Shown here piece after piece: positions 26,171 to 34,395 of a stretch of DNA of 64,000 bases. The notes beneath the pieces are model-generated. The model worked only from the letters and a program-made list of their open reading frames with translations, was not told the DNA's origin and did not search any database. Each line of letters begins with the position of its first letter. Position 1 is the first letter of the stretch. Position numbers and translations under genes: made by a program. Source of the stretch: Agathobaculum massiliense (GTDB lineage: Bacteria > Bacillota > Clostridia > Oscillospirales > Butyricicoccaceae); assembly GCF_900291975.1 (NCBI RefSeq), contig NZ_OMPN01000001.1, positions 1 to 64,000 of the forward strand, read 5' to 3'.

Positions 26171-26872
26171 ATGAGTATAATCTTGAAAACAACAAATCTC
26201 TGCAAATCGTTCAACGGGCAGACAGCCGTAAATAACATATCGCTGAACATTGAAAGAAATTCCGTCTATGGATTGTTAGGACCAAACGGAGCCGGAAAAT
26301 CTACAACACTCAAAATGATAACAGGTATTTTGAGGCCCACATCTGGGAGTATTGAGTTTGACGGCCACGCATGGAAACGCAGCGACTTAAACCATATCGG
26401 AGCGTTAATTGAAATGCCGCCGCTTTATGAAAATTTGACCGCCTATGAAAATCTGAAAGTAAGGACTACTATTTTAGGGCTGACAGATAAGCGGATTGAC
26501 GAAGTGCTGCAAATCGTCCGGCTGACGGAAACAGGCAAGAAAAGAGCCGGACAGTTTTCTCTTGGTATGAAACAGCGTCTTGGAATTGCAGTTGCATTAC
26601 TAAACAACCCGAAGCTGCTCATACTTGATGAACCAACCAACGGGCTTGACCCGATTGGGATTGAAGAACTTAGAGAGCTTATCCGTTCCTTTCCTGCAAA
26701 GGGTATTACCGTTATTTTATCAAGTCATATTCTCTCCGAGGTACAACAGACCGCTGACCACATCGGCATTATTGCGGGCGGCGTCTTAGGTTATGAGGGG
26801 AAACTTAATGCAAACGAAAATTTGGAACAGCTTTTTATGGACGTTGTAAAAAGCAATCACAGGGAGGGTTAA
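26171..26872 (+). CDS. Lantibiotic-immunity ABC transporter ATP-binding protein (LanF/CprA type)
   Basis: A 233-residue ABC ATPase. Walker A is GPNGAGKST (residues about 38-46), the signature is FSLGMKQRLGIA, and Walker B is LLILDEPTNGLDP, followed by the H-loop SSHILSEVQQ. The short single-domain form and its two permease partners match LanFEG / C. difficile CprABC transporters, which expel lantibiotics from the membrane. It is the first gene of a five-gene set with lipoprotein and two-component system. Confidence 0.92.
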   Translation: MSIILKTTNLCKSFNGQTAVNNISLNIERNSVYGLLGPNGAGKSTTLKMITGILRPTSGSIEFDGHAWKRSDLNHIGALIEMPPLYENLTAYENLKVRTTILGLTDKRIDEVLQIVRLTETGKKRAGQFSLGMKQRLGIAVALLNNPKLLILDEPTNGLDPIGIEELRELIRSFPAKGITVILSSHILSEVQQTADHIGIIAGGVLGYEGKLNANENLEQLFMDVVKSNHREG

Positions 26873-26875
26873 GGC

Positions 26876-27601
26876 ATGGACTATCTAAAATCAGAACATT
26901 TGAAATTCAAGAGGACAATATCGAACAAACTGATTTTCATTGTTCCGCTAATTACGGCTATTTTTGCGTGGCTTATGGGTGGATATATGGGGTATCAGTA
27001 CATGACGCTTTACTGGTGGTATGCGTTCCTGCTTCCGGGAGCAATCGCAATTTTGTGTTCTTTGTCACACAGAAAAGAAGAAAACGCCGGGAAATACTAT
27101 TCAGTATTTTCTATGCCTGTAAATCTTTCGAGATTTGAATTTGCTAAGGGCATTATCTTAGTCGAAAAACTGCTTGTTTCAGCGATATTTTTAGCATTGC
27201 TTATTTCTATCAGTAATATCATTGCTCCGGCAACGGCAGTATATTCTCTTTTACACAGCATTACAGGAAGTATCGGAATTATCCTTGCGTCTGTCTGGCA
27301 AATCCCTTTGTGTCTGTACTTAGCACGCAAAACGGGAATGTTTGTGCCGATTGTGTTAAATACAATACTTGGGATTGTCCTATCTACTGCTACCGCATTA
27401 GGAAATACAATAGCATGGTGGTTTGTACCGTATTGTTGGGCAGCAAAACTGGCAGAGCCACTTATGGGAATTGAAATAAACGGAACTTATGCGGGGAATT
27501 GTGGATTTTCTATAGCCATTATGATTTCCATTTCATTGTCAATACTCTTGTTTCTTATTTTATCCTATGCCGACGCAAAGGATTTTTCCAAAGGGAGGTA
27601 G
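26876..27601 (+). CDS. Lantibiotic-immunity ABC transporter permease (MutE/EpiE-like)
   Basis: A 241-residue membrane protein with six predicted transmembrane helices. The N-terminus YLKSEHLKFKRTISNKL is typical of LanE permeases, and the third segment begins with RFEFAKGIILVEKLLVSAIF. It lies three bases after the ATPase gene and six before the second permease, so the three form one transporter at the cytoplasmic membrane. Confidence 0.87.
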   Translation: MDYLKSEHLKFKRTISNKLIFIVPLITAIFAWLMGGYMGYQYMTLYWWYAFLLPGAIAILCSLSHRKEENAGKYYSVFSMPVNLSRFEFAKGIILVEKLLVSAIFLALLISISNIIAPATAVYSLLHSITGSIGIILASVWQIPLCLYLARKTGMFVPIVLNTILGIVLSTATALGNTIAWWFVPYCWAAKLAEPLMGIEINGTYAGNCGFSIAIMISISLSILLFLILSYADAKDFSKGR

Positions 27602-27607
27602 ACAGAA

Positions 27608-28339
27608 ATGGGTTTTATTTATGCGCTTCGTTCTGAACAGGAAAAAACGAAGCATACATCGTTTTGGGCTATTCATTTTTGTGTACCCGTTATGGGGGCA
27701 TTGTTATTTCTTGCTTACTATTCCCAGTATGCCAGCACCGAAGACAGTAAAAAGCTCAAAATGATATTGGAAATTACGACAACGTTTTTTCCGTTGTTGA
27801 TAAGCGTTATTGTTGGTCTGAACGTTGCACTGGAAGAAAAGGCTTCACACTTCCAAACGCTGCTTGCTGTACCAAACAGACACAAAAATATGCTTGCAAA
27901 ATTAACTTATCTTTATAGTTCAGGGGTATTTGCATTGTTCTTTCTGTTCCTGTTATTTGTGATTGGCATACATCTTTTGGGAATGGCTGATACAGTGCAG
28001 CTCGGAATGCTGATTGGAGCCGCCGCCGGGATGGTCTTTTGTAATTTGATAATATACATCTTGCACCTGTTCCTTAGCTTCAAATTTGGATTAGGGTTAT
28101 CCTTGTTTTGGGGCGTGTTTGAAAGTCTGCAATGTATCTTGTATAGCAATATTGAGCTGAAAGGTGTAGCCCGGTATATCCCCTTTGCATGGTCTATGAA
28201 TTGGGTACAGGATATTTTGAGCCGACAAATTTTCAACTATGGAACGGAAAAAATATGGATTGCAGCATTAACGACAGGTGGCTTGTTGCTGACCTTATTA
28301 TGGTTTTCTCATTGGGAAGGACGGAAAAATTATGAATAA
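27608..28339 (+). CDS. Lantibiotic-immunity ABC transporter permease (MutG-like)
   Basis: A 243-residue membrane protein with six helices. The N-terminus IYALRSEQEKTKHTSFWAIH resembles LanG permeases, and the central part has FPLLISVIVGLNVALEEKAS. It would pair with the preceding permease. Its 3' end overlaps the lipoprotein ATG by eight bases, indicating coupled translation. Confidence 0.87.
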   Translation: MGFIYALRSEQEKTKHTSFWAIHFCVPVMGALLFLAYYSQYASTEDSKKLKMILEITTTFFPLLISVIVGLNVALEEKASHFQTLLAVPNRHKNMLAKLTYLYSSGVFALFFLFLLFVIGIHLLGMADTVQLGMLIGAAAGMVFCNLIIYILHLFLSFKFGLGLSLFWGVFESLQCILYSNIELKGVARYIPFAWSMNWVQDILSRQIFNYGTEKIWIAALTTGGLLLTLLWFSHWEGRKNYE

Positions 28340-29147
28340 AAATAGAAAAATGGTTATCGTCTTGCTGTTTGCTTTTGTTGTATGCTTTTCTCTTGCAGGC
28401 TGTACTTTACAGGACAGAATCGAAGAATATTCCAGTGACAAGGAACAATGCTATTTGAATACGGAAAATGTAACACGTTTTTCCTATAAAGGTAACGATT
28501 ACACCATTTTGGCAGATACCGTATCAAATGGCGGGCTTGGAGAATGGATTGGATATATCCGGCAGCTTGCTGCCATAGACGAGAACGGAAAAATATTGCT
28601 GCAAGAAAATGTTGAAACGGTGACTTTTCAATCCTTAGCGGATTTGGCGGAGAAAGCACCAAAAGCCGCTTACATTATTCCTTTTCTCAATGTATATGCG
28701 GCTCCTAACGCAGACGATTATCTTATTGTAGATGTAAACGGAGGGTATCATAAAGCTGTTATCAGCAAAAATGTCAAAGATAGCGATACTGTTTTTGATT
28801 TTAAGAAAACAGAAGAATCTATAAATGACAGCTTTGAAGTCAATCCAGAAAATGCGACACAGCTTCTTTGGGGCGGGGCGGTTTATCAAGTAACGTCTGA
28901 TATGGTATCAGATGATGAATTAGGCAGCTACATTGATATTCTTGCTGAAAGTGTTACATTCGATACAGAAACGAAAATCCCTTTGTCAAAAGAAGATTTA
29001 AGCAAGATTGACTGGTACGGGGAAAATGCCGGACAGGGGCGAGAGTGTTGGTTTTACACAGATGTCTATGAGATTTACGGAACCGATAAAGCGGAAGCTG
29101 TTGCGGTCGAGGTAAATAATAACTACTATATTGCAAAGCGACAATGA
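28332..29147 (+). CDS. NisI/SpaI-like lantibiotic immunity lipoprotein with duplicated domain
   Basis: A 271-residue exported lipoprotein: signal peptide with lipobox SLAGC (Cys about residue 24) for membrane anchoring. The mature part has two related halves: VTRFSYKGNDYTILADTVSN...LGEWIGYI near 37-66 and ATQLLWGGAVYQVTSDMVSD...LGSYIDIL near 175-205. This two-domain layout is known for NisI, which binds nisin at the cell surface. It probably sequesters a cationic lantibiotic while the ABC transporter expels it. The ligand is unknown. Confidence 0.8.
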   Translation: MNKNRKMVIVLLFAFVVCFSLAGCTLQDRIEEYSSDKEQCYLNTENVTRFSYKGNDYTILADTVSNGGLGEWIGYIRQLAAIDENGKILLQENVETVTFQSLADLAEKAPKAAYIIPFLNVYAAPNADDYLIVDVNGGYHKAVISKNVKDSDTVFDFKKTEESINDSFEVNPENATQLLWGGAVYQVTSDMVSDDELGSYIDILAESVTFDTETKIPLSKEDLSKIDWYGENAGQGRECWFYTDVYEIYGTDKAEAVAVEVNNNYYIAKRQ

Positions 29148-29171
29148 CAGCTTTCCTGCCCTTGTAGCTTG

Positions 29172-29180
29172 TGCTATACT
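29172..29180 (+). promoter_or_regulatory. Extended -10 promoter for the two-component genes
   Basis: TGCTATACT (TG-N-TATACT) lies 25 bp after the lipoprotein stop and 29 bp before the response-regulator ATG. No good -35 is seen. It would allow independent expression of the regulator genes. Confidence 0.5.
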
Positions 29181-29208
29181 AAAAAGGACAACGAAAGGAG
29201 GCAACAAT

Positions 29209-29868
29209 ATGGCGGCAATCCTTATGATTGATGATGAACGGGCTATTTTAGAGCTTGTCAAAAACGGGCTGCAAAAGGACGGACATTTCGTGACCGCTTA
29301 TACCTCTGCCGCACAAGTACCACTTGATAAGCTGAACAGATATGACTTGATTATACTGGATATTATGATGCCAGATGTAGACGGCTTTTCCTATTGTGAT
29401 AAAATTCGTTCCCTTGTAGACTGTCCTATTCTTTTTCTGACAGCAAAGACAATGGAGCATGACATCACATTTGGGCTTGGTCTGGGAGCAGACGACTATC
29501 TGACAAAACCATTTCGCATTGCAGAATTGCGGGCGAGAGTAAACGCCCACTTACGGCGTGAACGTAGGGAACGACATACCGCACTTACCTTTGACCGCAT
29601 AAAAATTGATTTATCTGCAAAAGAATTACGGGTGGATAACACGCCTGTTGCCTTAACGAAAAGCGAATATCTGATTTGTGAATATCTTGCAAGGAATAAA
29701 GGACAGGTATTTTCAAAAGAACAAATTTACGAAGCTGTTTTCAGCTTAGAGGGCGACAGTGATAATTCTACAATTTCTACTCATATCAAGAATATCCGGT
29801 CAAAATTGAACAAACTGGATATTCAGCCGATAGCGACAGTCTGGGGGATTGGGTATAAATGGGAATGA
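29209..29868 (+). CDS. OmpR/PhoB-family response regulator (NisR/SpaR/CprR-like)
   Basis: A 219-residue regulator. The receiver domain has the acidic pocket Asp8-Asp9, phosphoacceptor Asp51 in DLIILDIMMPDVDG, and Lys in DDYLTKPF. The C-terminal winged helix (VALTKSEYLICEYLARNKGQ; STISTHIKNIRSKL) binds DNA. ATG 29209 follows SD AAAGGAGG. It overlaps the kinase gene. It probably switches on the transporter operon when the kinase senses a lantibiotic. Confidence 0.93.
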   Translation: MAAILMIDDERAILELVKNGLQKDGHFVTAYTSAAQVPLDKLNRYDLIILDIMMPDVDGFSYCDKIRSLVDCPILFLTAKTMEHDITFGLGLGADDYLTKPFRIAELRARVNAHLRRERRERHTALTFDRIKIDLSAKELRVDNTPVALTKSEYLICEYLARNKGQVFSKEQIYEAVFSLEGDSDNSTISTHIKNIRSKLNKLDIQPIATVWGIGYKWE

Positions 29869-31223
29869 AAAAAACAACATCACTGAAAGCGTCTTTTTGG
29901 AAATTCTTATGTATGCTGCTGATTGGACTAATAGGTGCGGTGGCAATACCATTCAGTCTTATTTTAGCCGGAACCAGTACAGAGCTTATTACCTATGCGG
30001 ATTATTCAGAACGCATCACAAAAAACCTTGCTCCTGTTATTGCCGCAACGCCGGATTTGGCAGATGTGCAGCTTCCTATGGGCTGTAAATATTTGGTGCT
30101 GGATAAAAATTATCAAGTGACGGAAACGACCTTAGAGGGTGACGATTTGGACCGGGCTATGGAATACGCAATATCCGGGAAGATAAATACAAACCTCAAC
30201 AAACAGTATTTGCTTGTGACCCGCGAAAATGAATATGTGGTGCTGCAATATTACATAGGTTCACAGTTTACAAATGAATGGCTTTATGAGCATTTTCCCT
30301 CACCGGAAATTCTACTTTATATTTTTATAGCAATCAACTGTATTGCAGTATGCGTGATATTGACAGCGAAGTTTGCAAAAAATATGAGGACGCAGCTCTC
30401 CCCACTTTTTGAAGCGACAAGGCAGGTAGCAGAACAAAATCTTGGTTTTGAAGTGGGACATTCAAAAATCAAAGAATTTGAGGATGTACTTTGTTCTTTT
30501 GCAAATATGAAAGATAATCTGAAAATATCTTTAGAGAAGCAATGGAACGCGGAACAGTTACAGAGAGAACAGATTGCAGCACTCGCTCACGATTTGAAAA
30601 CACCTCTGACCGTCATTCAAGGAAATATTGATTTGATAAATGAAACGGAGCTTGACGACGAACAACGTCTATATGCGGGTTACATCACTGAAAGCTCCGA
30701 GCGGATAGGCATTTATATTAAAGCGTTAATTGACATTTCCCAGACAGTCGCCGGGTATCAGCTTCATTTGGAGAGATTTGATATAGCTGATTACATGGGC
30801 CAGATTGAAGCGCAGGCAAGCTCTTTATGCCTTACCAAAGGAATTTGTCTGCAACTGGAAACGGGGGTTAACCTGGGTACACTCAAGGCGGATAAGCTGC
30901 TGTTGGAACGGGCAATTATGAACGTGATAAGCAATGCGTTAGACTATTCTCCACCACAGGGGACAATTTATGTAACGGTGCAAAAAACTGACTGCTTTTT
31001 GCATATATCTATAACGGACGAGGGAGGCGGCTTCACGCCGGAGGCCCTACATCATGCACAGGAACAGTTTTTCATGGGCGACAAAAGCCGTACTTCTAAT
31101 ATGCACTTTGGTATGGGACTTTATATCACAAGCAGCATTATCAAGCAACATGGCGGGCAGCTTGTTTTAAGCAATTCTAAAAAGACTGGCGGCGCACAGG
31201 TTATTATCAAAATTCCATATTAA
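29859..31223 (+). CDS. Sensor histidine kinase (NisK/SpaK/CprK-like)
   Basis: A 454-residue membrane kinase with two transmembrane helices (about 15-37 and 147-170) around a ~110-residue extracellular sensor. A HAMP-like segment follows, then the phosphoacceptor His244 in ALAHDLKTPLTVIQGN. The ATPase domain has NVISNALDYSP (N box), DEGGGF (G1) and HFGMGLYI (G2). Its ATG overlaps the end of the response regulator gene. C. difficile CprK is the nearest functional comparison I know; it responds to lantibiotics. Confidence 0.92.
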   Translation: MGMKKTTSLKASFWKFLCMLLIGLIGAVAIPFSLILAGTSTELITYADYSERITKNLAPVIAATPDLADVQLPMGCKYLVLDKNYQVTETTLEGDDLDRAMEYAISGKINTNLNKQYLLVTRENEYVVLQYYIGSQFTNEWLYEHFPSPEILLYIFIAINCIAVCVILTAKFAKNMRTQLSPLFEATRQVAEQNLGFEVGHSKIKEFEDVLCSFANMKDNLKISLEKQWNAEQLQREQIAALAHDLKTPLTVIQGNIDLINETELDDEQRLYAGYITESSERIGIYIKALIDISQTVAGYQLHLERFDIADYMGQIEAQASSLCLTKGICLQLETGVNLGTLKADKLLLERAIMNVISNALDYSPPQGTIYVTVQKTDCFLHISITDEGGGFTPEALHHAQEQFFMGDKSRTSNMHFGMGLYITSSIIKQHGGQLVLSNSKKTGGAQVIIKIPY

Positions 31224-31266
31224 AAGTAGTGGGCGGTACTGCGGTATCGCTCATTATTTTTTCAAA

Positions 31267-31310
31267 TCTTTATGAAATCTACAAACTTTCCATATAGCAT
31301 ATAGGTAAAG
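31267..31310 (+). promoter_or_regulatory. Second copy of the candidate immunity-operon operator
   Basis: The 14 bases TCTTTATGAAATCT (31267-31280), followed by ACAAACTTT and TAGCATATAGG, resemble the element upstream of the ABC ATPase gene at 26103-26150. No gene lies within 470 bp downstream except terminator-like hairpins, so this copy has no obvious target. Confidence 0.35.
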
Positions 31311-31395
31311 AATAGAACTACAATCTGCCGGACGACGGCAAAAGAAAAAAAGCCGTCGCAAAGCAGAGGTATCTTCACGCGCTATTTCTAAATTA

Positions 31396-31433
31396 CGGCG
31401 GCTTTGATTTTCAGAGCCGCCGCTTTCTTTTTG
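31396..31433 (+). terminator. Rho-independent terminator downstream of histidine kinase
   Basis: CGGCGGCT (31396-31403) pairs perfectly with AGCCGCCG (31415-31422) and is followed by a T-rich run. A second hairpin, GGCGGCT with AGCCGCC (31476-31482 and 31492-31498), lies 54 bp further. No gene is supported between 31224 and 31784. Confidence 0.65.
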
Positions 31434-31628
31434 CCTATCGGCAAGTCTACGACGACCCGAACACTGTAAAAAAACGGCGGCTAATGGAGGTAGCCGCCAT
31501 GATATATAGAGCGTATCGACAAAGTACGACACCTTTCAGCTTATCAAAAAAAGCCCGACCGCCACCGGGGATATTTCTATCCTTAGATATGAACTATCAA
31601 ATCATCTAAATACTTTTTATTATTCCTA

Positions 31629-31670
31629 TGCGCCTGTCTGCCGTTTGCAGATGGGCGCATTTTGCATTTT
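31629..31670 (+). terminator. Strong terminator or attenuator upstream of the ICE sigma-factor gene
   Basis: A 13-bp stem (31629-31641 with 31647-31659, two wobble pairs, loop of five) is followed by TTTTGCATTTT. It lies 115 bp before the sigma-like gene on the same strand, so it either isolates that gene or attenuates read-through into it. Confidence 0.65.
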
Positions 31671-31784
31671 ACAGAAGATTTTTCAAAGAAATTTTCGCTT
31701 TCGTCCGGCGTTTGAAAAAGTCGTCTGTATTATCCCGCGAAAAGGGGAGGTACTACCGCCTTTCGGCAGAAAGGAGGTGATTAC

Positions 31785-32225
31785 ATGGAACCTAATCGCA
31801 GAGAATTTCAGAAGCAATGTGTCTTTCAAAGTTTCTGTAAACGGGTGCTACACAACGAAGCCTGTAACGCCCATGATGAAATCCGGCGACGCAGGAAACG
31901 GGAAGTTTCTTTTTGTGACCTTGCCTTGCATGAGGAACGGCAGCTTTACACTACGGATAAATATTTTCAAGCTGAAACAGCCGAGCCGACTTATCAAATG
32001 GCAGGAAAAGAAATAACCCCGAAGTTATTGCTTGAAGCAATACGCACCCTGCCGGAAGAAAAGAGAACTGCTATACTTCTGTACTATTTCGAGGGCATGA
32101 CTGACGTGGAAATCGGAAAAATGTTCAATACGTCGCGCAGCACGATACAGTACAGACGGACAAGCTCTTTTGAACTGTTAAAGAAATATTTGGAGGAACA
32201 CGCTAATGAATGGAACGAATGGTAA
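31785..32225 (+). CDS. Sigma-70 region-4-like regulator of the ICE
   Basis: A 146-residue protein. The C-terminal half is a sigma region 4 helix-turn-helix: LLEAIRTLPEEKRTAILLYY, then EGMTDVEIGKMFNTSRSTIQ. The N-terminal half is charged and lacks region 2. Such proteins precede the HTH_16 gene, xis and int in Tn916/Tn1549 elements and are thought to control excision or transfer. The SD AAAGGAGGTGA before ATG 31785 is perfect. It overlaps the next gene by 20 bp. Confidence 0.87.
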   Translation: MEPNRREFQKQCVFQSFCKRVLHNEACNAHDEIRRRRKREVSFCDLALHEERQLYTTDKYFQAETAEPTYQMAGKEITPKLLLEAIRTLPEEKRTAILLYYFEGMTDVEIGKMFNTSRSTIQYRRTSSFELLKKYLEEHANEWNEW

Positions 32226-32463
32226 TCAAAACGACTACCCGGAAAATGCCCTTGTTCCCTATCCCGTTATTTTGGCGGCGAGCAAAGGCGACCCGGACGC
32301 TATGAAAATGGTCTTGCAGCATTTCAGCGGCTACATAGCAAGTCTTTCCATGCGGAAGCTCTACGATGAGCGCGGCAATGTCTATTATGGCGTTGACGAG
32401 GATATTCGGGAACGGCTGCAAGCAAGACTGATGAGGGCTATCCTCACTTTTCGGGCTGAATAA
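32206..32463 (+). CDS. Conjugative-transposon HTH protein (HTH_16-like)
   Basis: An 85-residue protein: PYPVILAASKGDPDAMKMVL, then HFSGYIASLSMRKL and DEDIRERLQARLMRAILTF. This is the HTH domain of conjugative transposons, related to region 2 of ECF sigma factors. Together with the overlapping upstream region-4 protein it could act as a split sigma factor, an inference from their complementary domains. It has a paralogue on the other strand at 23424-23693. Confidence 0.82.
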   Translation: MNGTNGNQNDYPENALVPYPVILAASKGDPDAMKMVLQHFSGYIASLSMRKLYDERGNVYYGVDEDIRERLQARLMRAILTFRAE

Positions 32464-32883
32464 CCTACGCGATATTGGAACGCTTCTTTCCCCTTTTCCG
32501 TTCCATACCGCAAGACAGCCCCCTGCTCTTTGATAAAGAAAGCGGCGCAATAGAACGGCGACGCAGCATAAGGCAAATCGGATACGTTCCTTTTGTGCCG
32601 AGCCATGCGGTGGGTACGCCATGACCTTTCTCTTAATAGAAAAGCGAGCGAGAAATACCACACCGTAAAGCAGGGATAGCAGCCTGCGGGCGATAACACA
32701 CAGAATACATAATGATACTTCCTTATAGCCATAGTCCGAGCGTTAGAAGCGTCGCAGGCAATGGGTAGGGCTTCGGCAGACCGCCGGAGGGGTGCAAGTC
32801 CCATGAGGTTACGCTAATAGCCGTCCGATTAAAGCCTATGTTACAGATTGATTTTTGACCCATTAAGAAAGGGGGACGACAAA
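32464..32883 (+). other. 420-bp non-coding region upstream of xis
   Basis: No convincing open reading frame is present on either strand. The last ~150 bp (32740-32850) are G/C-rich and look structured, with GGGGTGCAAGTCCC and complementary short segments around GGCTTCGGCAGACCGCCGG. It may be an RNA leader, or recombination and regulator binding sites controlling xis/int. No known riboswitch is recognised. Confidence 0.4.
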
Positions 32884-33087
32884 TTGAACAATAACGACGT
32901 GCCGATTTGGGAAAAGTACACGCTTACCATAGAAGAAGCAGCAAAATATTTTCGTATCGGAGAAAGCAAGCTGCGGAAACTGGCAGAAGAAAATCCCGTC
33001 CCGGACTGGGTAATGATGAACGGAAACCGTATTCAGATTAAGCGGAAGCAATTTGAAAAAATGATTGATACGGTGGACGCAATCTGA
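32884..33087 (+). CDS. xis: Excisionase (Tn916 Xis family)
   Basis: A 67-residue winged-helix DNA-bending protein that directs Int towards excision. The pattern is [20 protein letters not shown], then [15 protein letters not shown] and [19 protein letters not shown], matching Tn916/Tn1549 Xis. Start is TTG at 32884 with SD AAGGGGG; an upstream in-frame ATG at 32848 has no SD. It lies 79 bp before int. Confidence 0.9.
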   Translation: MNNNDVPIWEKYTLTIEEAAKYFRIGESKLRKLAEENPVPDWVMMNGNRIQIKRKQFEKMIDTVDAI

Positions 33088-33097
33088 TAGTGAAATC

Positions 33098-33140
33098 GAG
33101 CCTTGAATGTGGTACAATATAGTCAAGCATATCAAGGCTC
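33098..33140 (+). promoter_or_regulatory. int promoter inside an inverted repeat
   Basis: GAGCCTTGA (33098-33106) and TCAAGGCTC (33132-33140) form a perfect 9-bp inverted repeat. Between them lies an extended -10, TG-G-TACAAT (33110-33118). The arrangement could be an operator over the int promoter, or a hairpin limiting xis-to-int read-through. Confidence 0.5.
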
Positions 33141-33166
33141 TTTCCATTATGGAAAGGAGCATAACG

Positions 33167-34360
33167 ATGTCGGAAAAAAGACGGGATAATAAAAATCGTA
33201 TTCTCCGCACCGGAGAGAGCCAGAGAAAAGACGGGAGATATGCCTACAAATATATAGATACCTTTGGGAAACCGCAGTTTGTGTATTCTTGGAAGTTAGT
33301 ACCTACGGACAAAACCCCGGCAGGAAAACGCGACGATATAGCGTTGAGGGAAAAAGAGAAAGAAATCCAAAAAGACCTTGACGACGGTATCGACCATATC
33401 GGAAAGAAAATGACGGTCTGCCAACTTTATGCAAAGCAGATACGCCATCGGGCAAATGTGCGGTATGGTACAAAGCAGGGGCGAAAACAGCTCATGCGGA
33501 TTTTGCAGGAGGATAAACTTGGAGCCTGCCGGATTGAAAATGTGAAGCTCTCCGACGCAAAGGAATGGGCGTTACGCATGAAAGAAAAAGGTTACGGCTT
33601 CAAGACTATCAACAACCACAAGCGTTCATTAAAGGCTGCCTTTTACACAGCTATACAGGACGATTGTATTCGTAAAAATCCGTTTGACTTCCAGTTGAAC
33701 ACCGTTCTTGAAGATGATACGGAACCAAAGGAACCTCTATCCCCTACGCAAGAAGCGGCTTTCCTGTCCTTTGTGCAGCATGATAAAGTCTATCAGAAAT
33801 ACTATGACGAGATTATCATACTATTAGGGACAGGACTTCGTATTTCGGAACTCTGCGGACTGACGGAAGCTGACATTGACTTAGAGAAACAGCTTATCAA
33901 TGTAGACCACCAACTTTTGAAGATTGCAGACGTGGGCTACTATGTGGAAACGCCTAAGACAAAAAGCGGCAACCGGGTTATTCCTATGAGTGAAAAAGTG
34001 TTGGAAGCATTTCAGCGGGTGCTGAACAAGCGGAAATATGCACAGCCTGTTATTTTGGAGGGCTACACAAAGTTTCTGTTCCTTAATCGGAACGGCTTGC
34101 CAAAAGTGGCAGTCAACTATGAAAGTATGTTCCGGGGGCTTGTAAGGAAATACAACAAAATGCAAAAGGTAGCATTGCCAAAGGTAATGACACCGCACAC
34201 CTTACGCCACACATTCTGCACCACGTTAGCAAATGCGGGAATGAACCCTAAAGCATTGCAGTACATCATGGGACATTCCAACATCAATATGACGCTGAAC
34301 TATTACGCGCATACGACTTCCGAAACGTCGATAACAGAAATGAAGCGGTTGATTGCATAA
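33167..34360 (+). CDS. int: Tn916-family tyrosine integrase
   Basis: A 397-residue tyrosine recombinase that integrates and excises the ICE. It has an N-terminal arm-binding domain (RYAYKYIDTFGKPQFVYSWK), a core-binding domain (residues ~80-185) and a catalytic domain with Arg225 in GTGLRISEL, HTLRHTFCT, MGHSNI and nucleophile Tyr379 in LNYYAHT. Tyr379 is also the catalytic residue number in Tn916 Int. ATG 33167 follows SD AAAGGAGC. Arm-type repeats lie directly after the stop. Confidence 0.96.
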   Translation: MSEKRRDNKNRILRTGESQRKDGRYAYKYIDTFGKPQFVYSWKLVPTDKTPAGKRDDIALREKEKEIQKDLDDGIDHIGKKMTVCQLYAKQIRHRANVRYGTKQGRKQLMRILQEDKLGACRIENVKLSDAKEWALRMKEKGYGFKTINNHKRSLKAAFYTAIQDDCIRKNPFDFQLNTVLEDDTEPKEPLSPTQEAAFLSFVQHDKVYQKYYDEIIILLGTGLRISELCGLTEADIDLEKQLINVDHQLLKIADVGYYVETPKTKSGNRVIPMSEKVLEAFQRVLNKRKYAQPVILEGYTKFLFLNRNGLPKVAVNYESMFRGLVRKYNKMQKVALPKVMTPHTLRHTFCTTLANAGMNPKALQYIMGHSNINMTLNYYAHTTSETSITEMKRLIA

Positions 34361-34395
34361 GTAGTAAACGGAGAATTTACTACTCCACATACTAC
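34361..34395. repeat. Integrase arm-site-like TACTAC repeats
   Basis: GTAGTA (34361-34366) is followed by two direct TACTAC copies (34378-34383 and 34390-34395) spaced 12 bp. They lie just inside the element end, where Tn916-type Int binds its arm (DR2) sites. Confidence 0.5.

Noticed and set aside
31254-31532. 92-residue leftward frame in the hairpin region
   Set aside because: It runs through terminator stems and has no SD or recognisable domain.
31645-32016. 123-residue rightward frame overlapping the sigma gene start
   Set aside because: It starts inside the terminator hairpin, has no SD, and overlaps the sigma-like gene, which has a perfect SD and a recognisable domain.
32740-32850. 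Cobalamin or cyclic-di-GMP riboswitch, or group II intron
   Set aside because: None of the conserved core sequences I know for these RNAs is present, and the downstream gene is xis.
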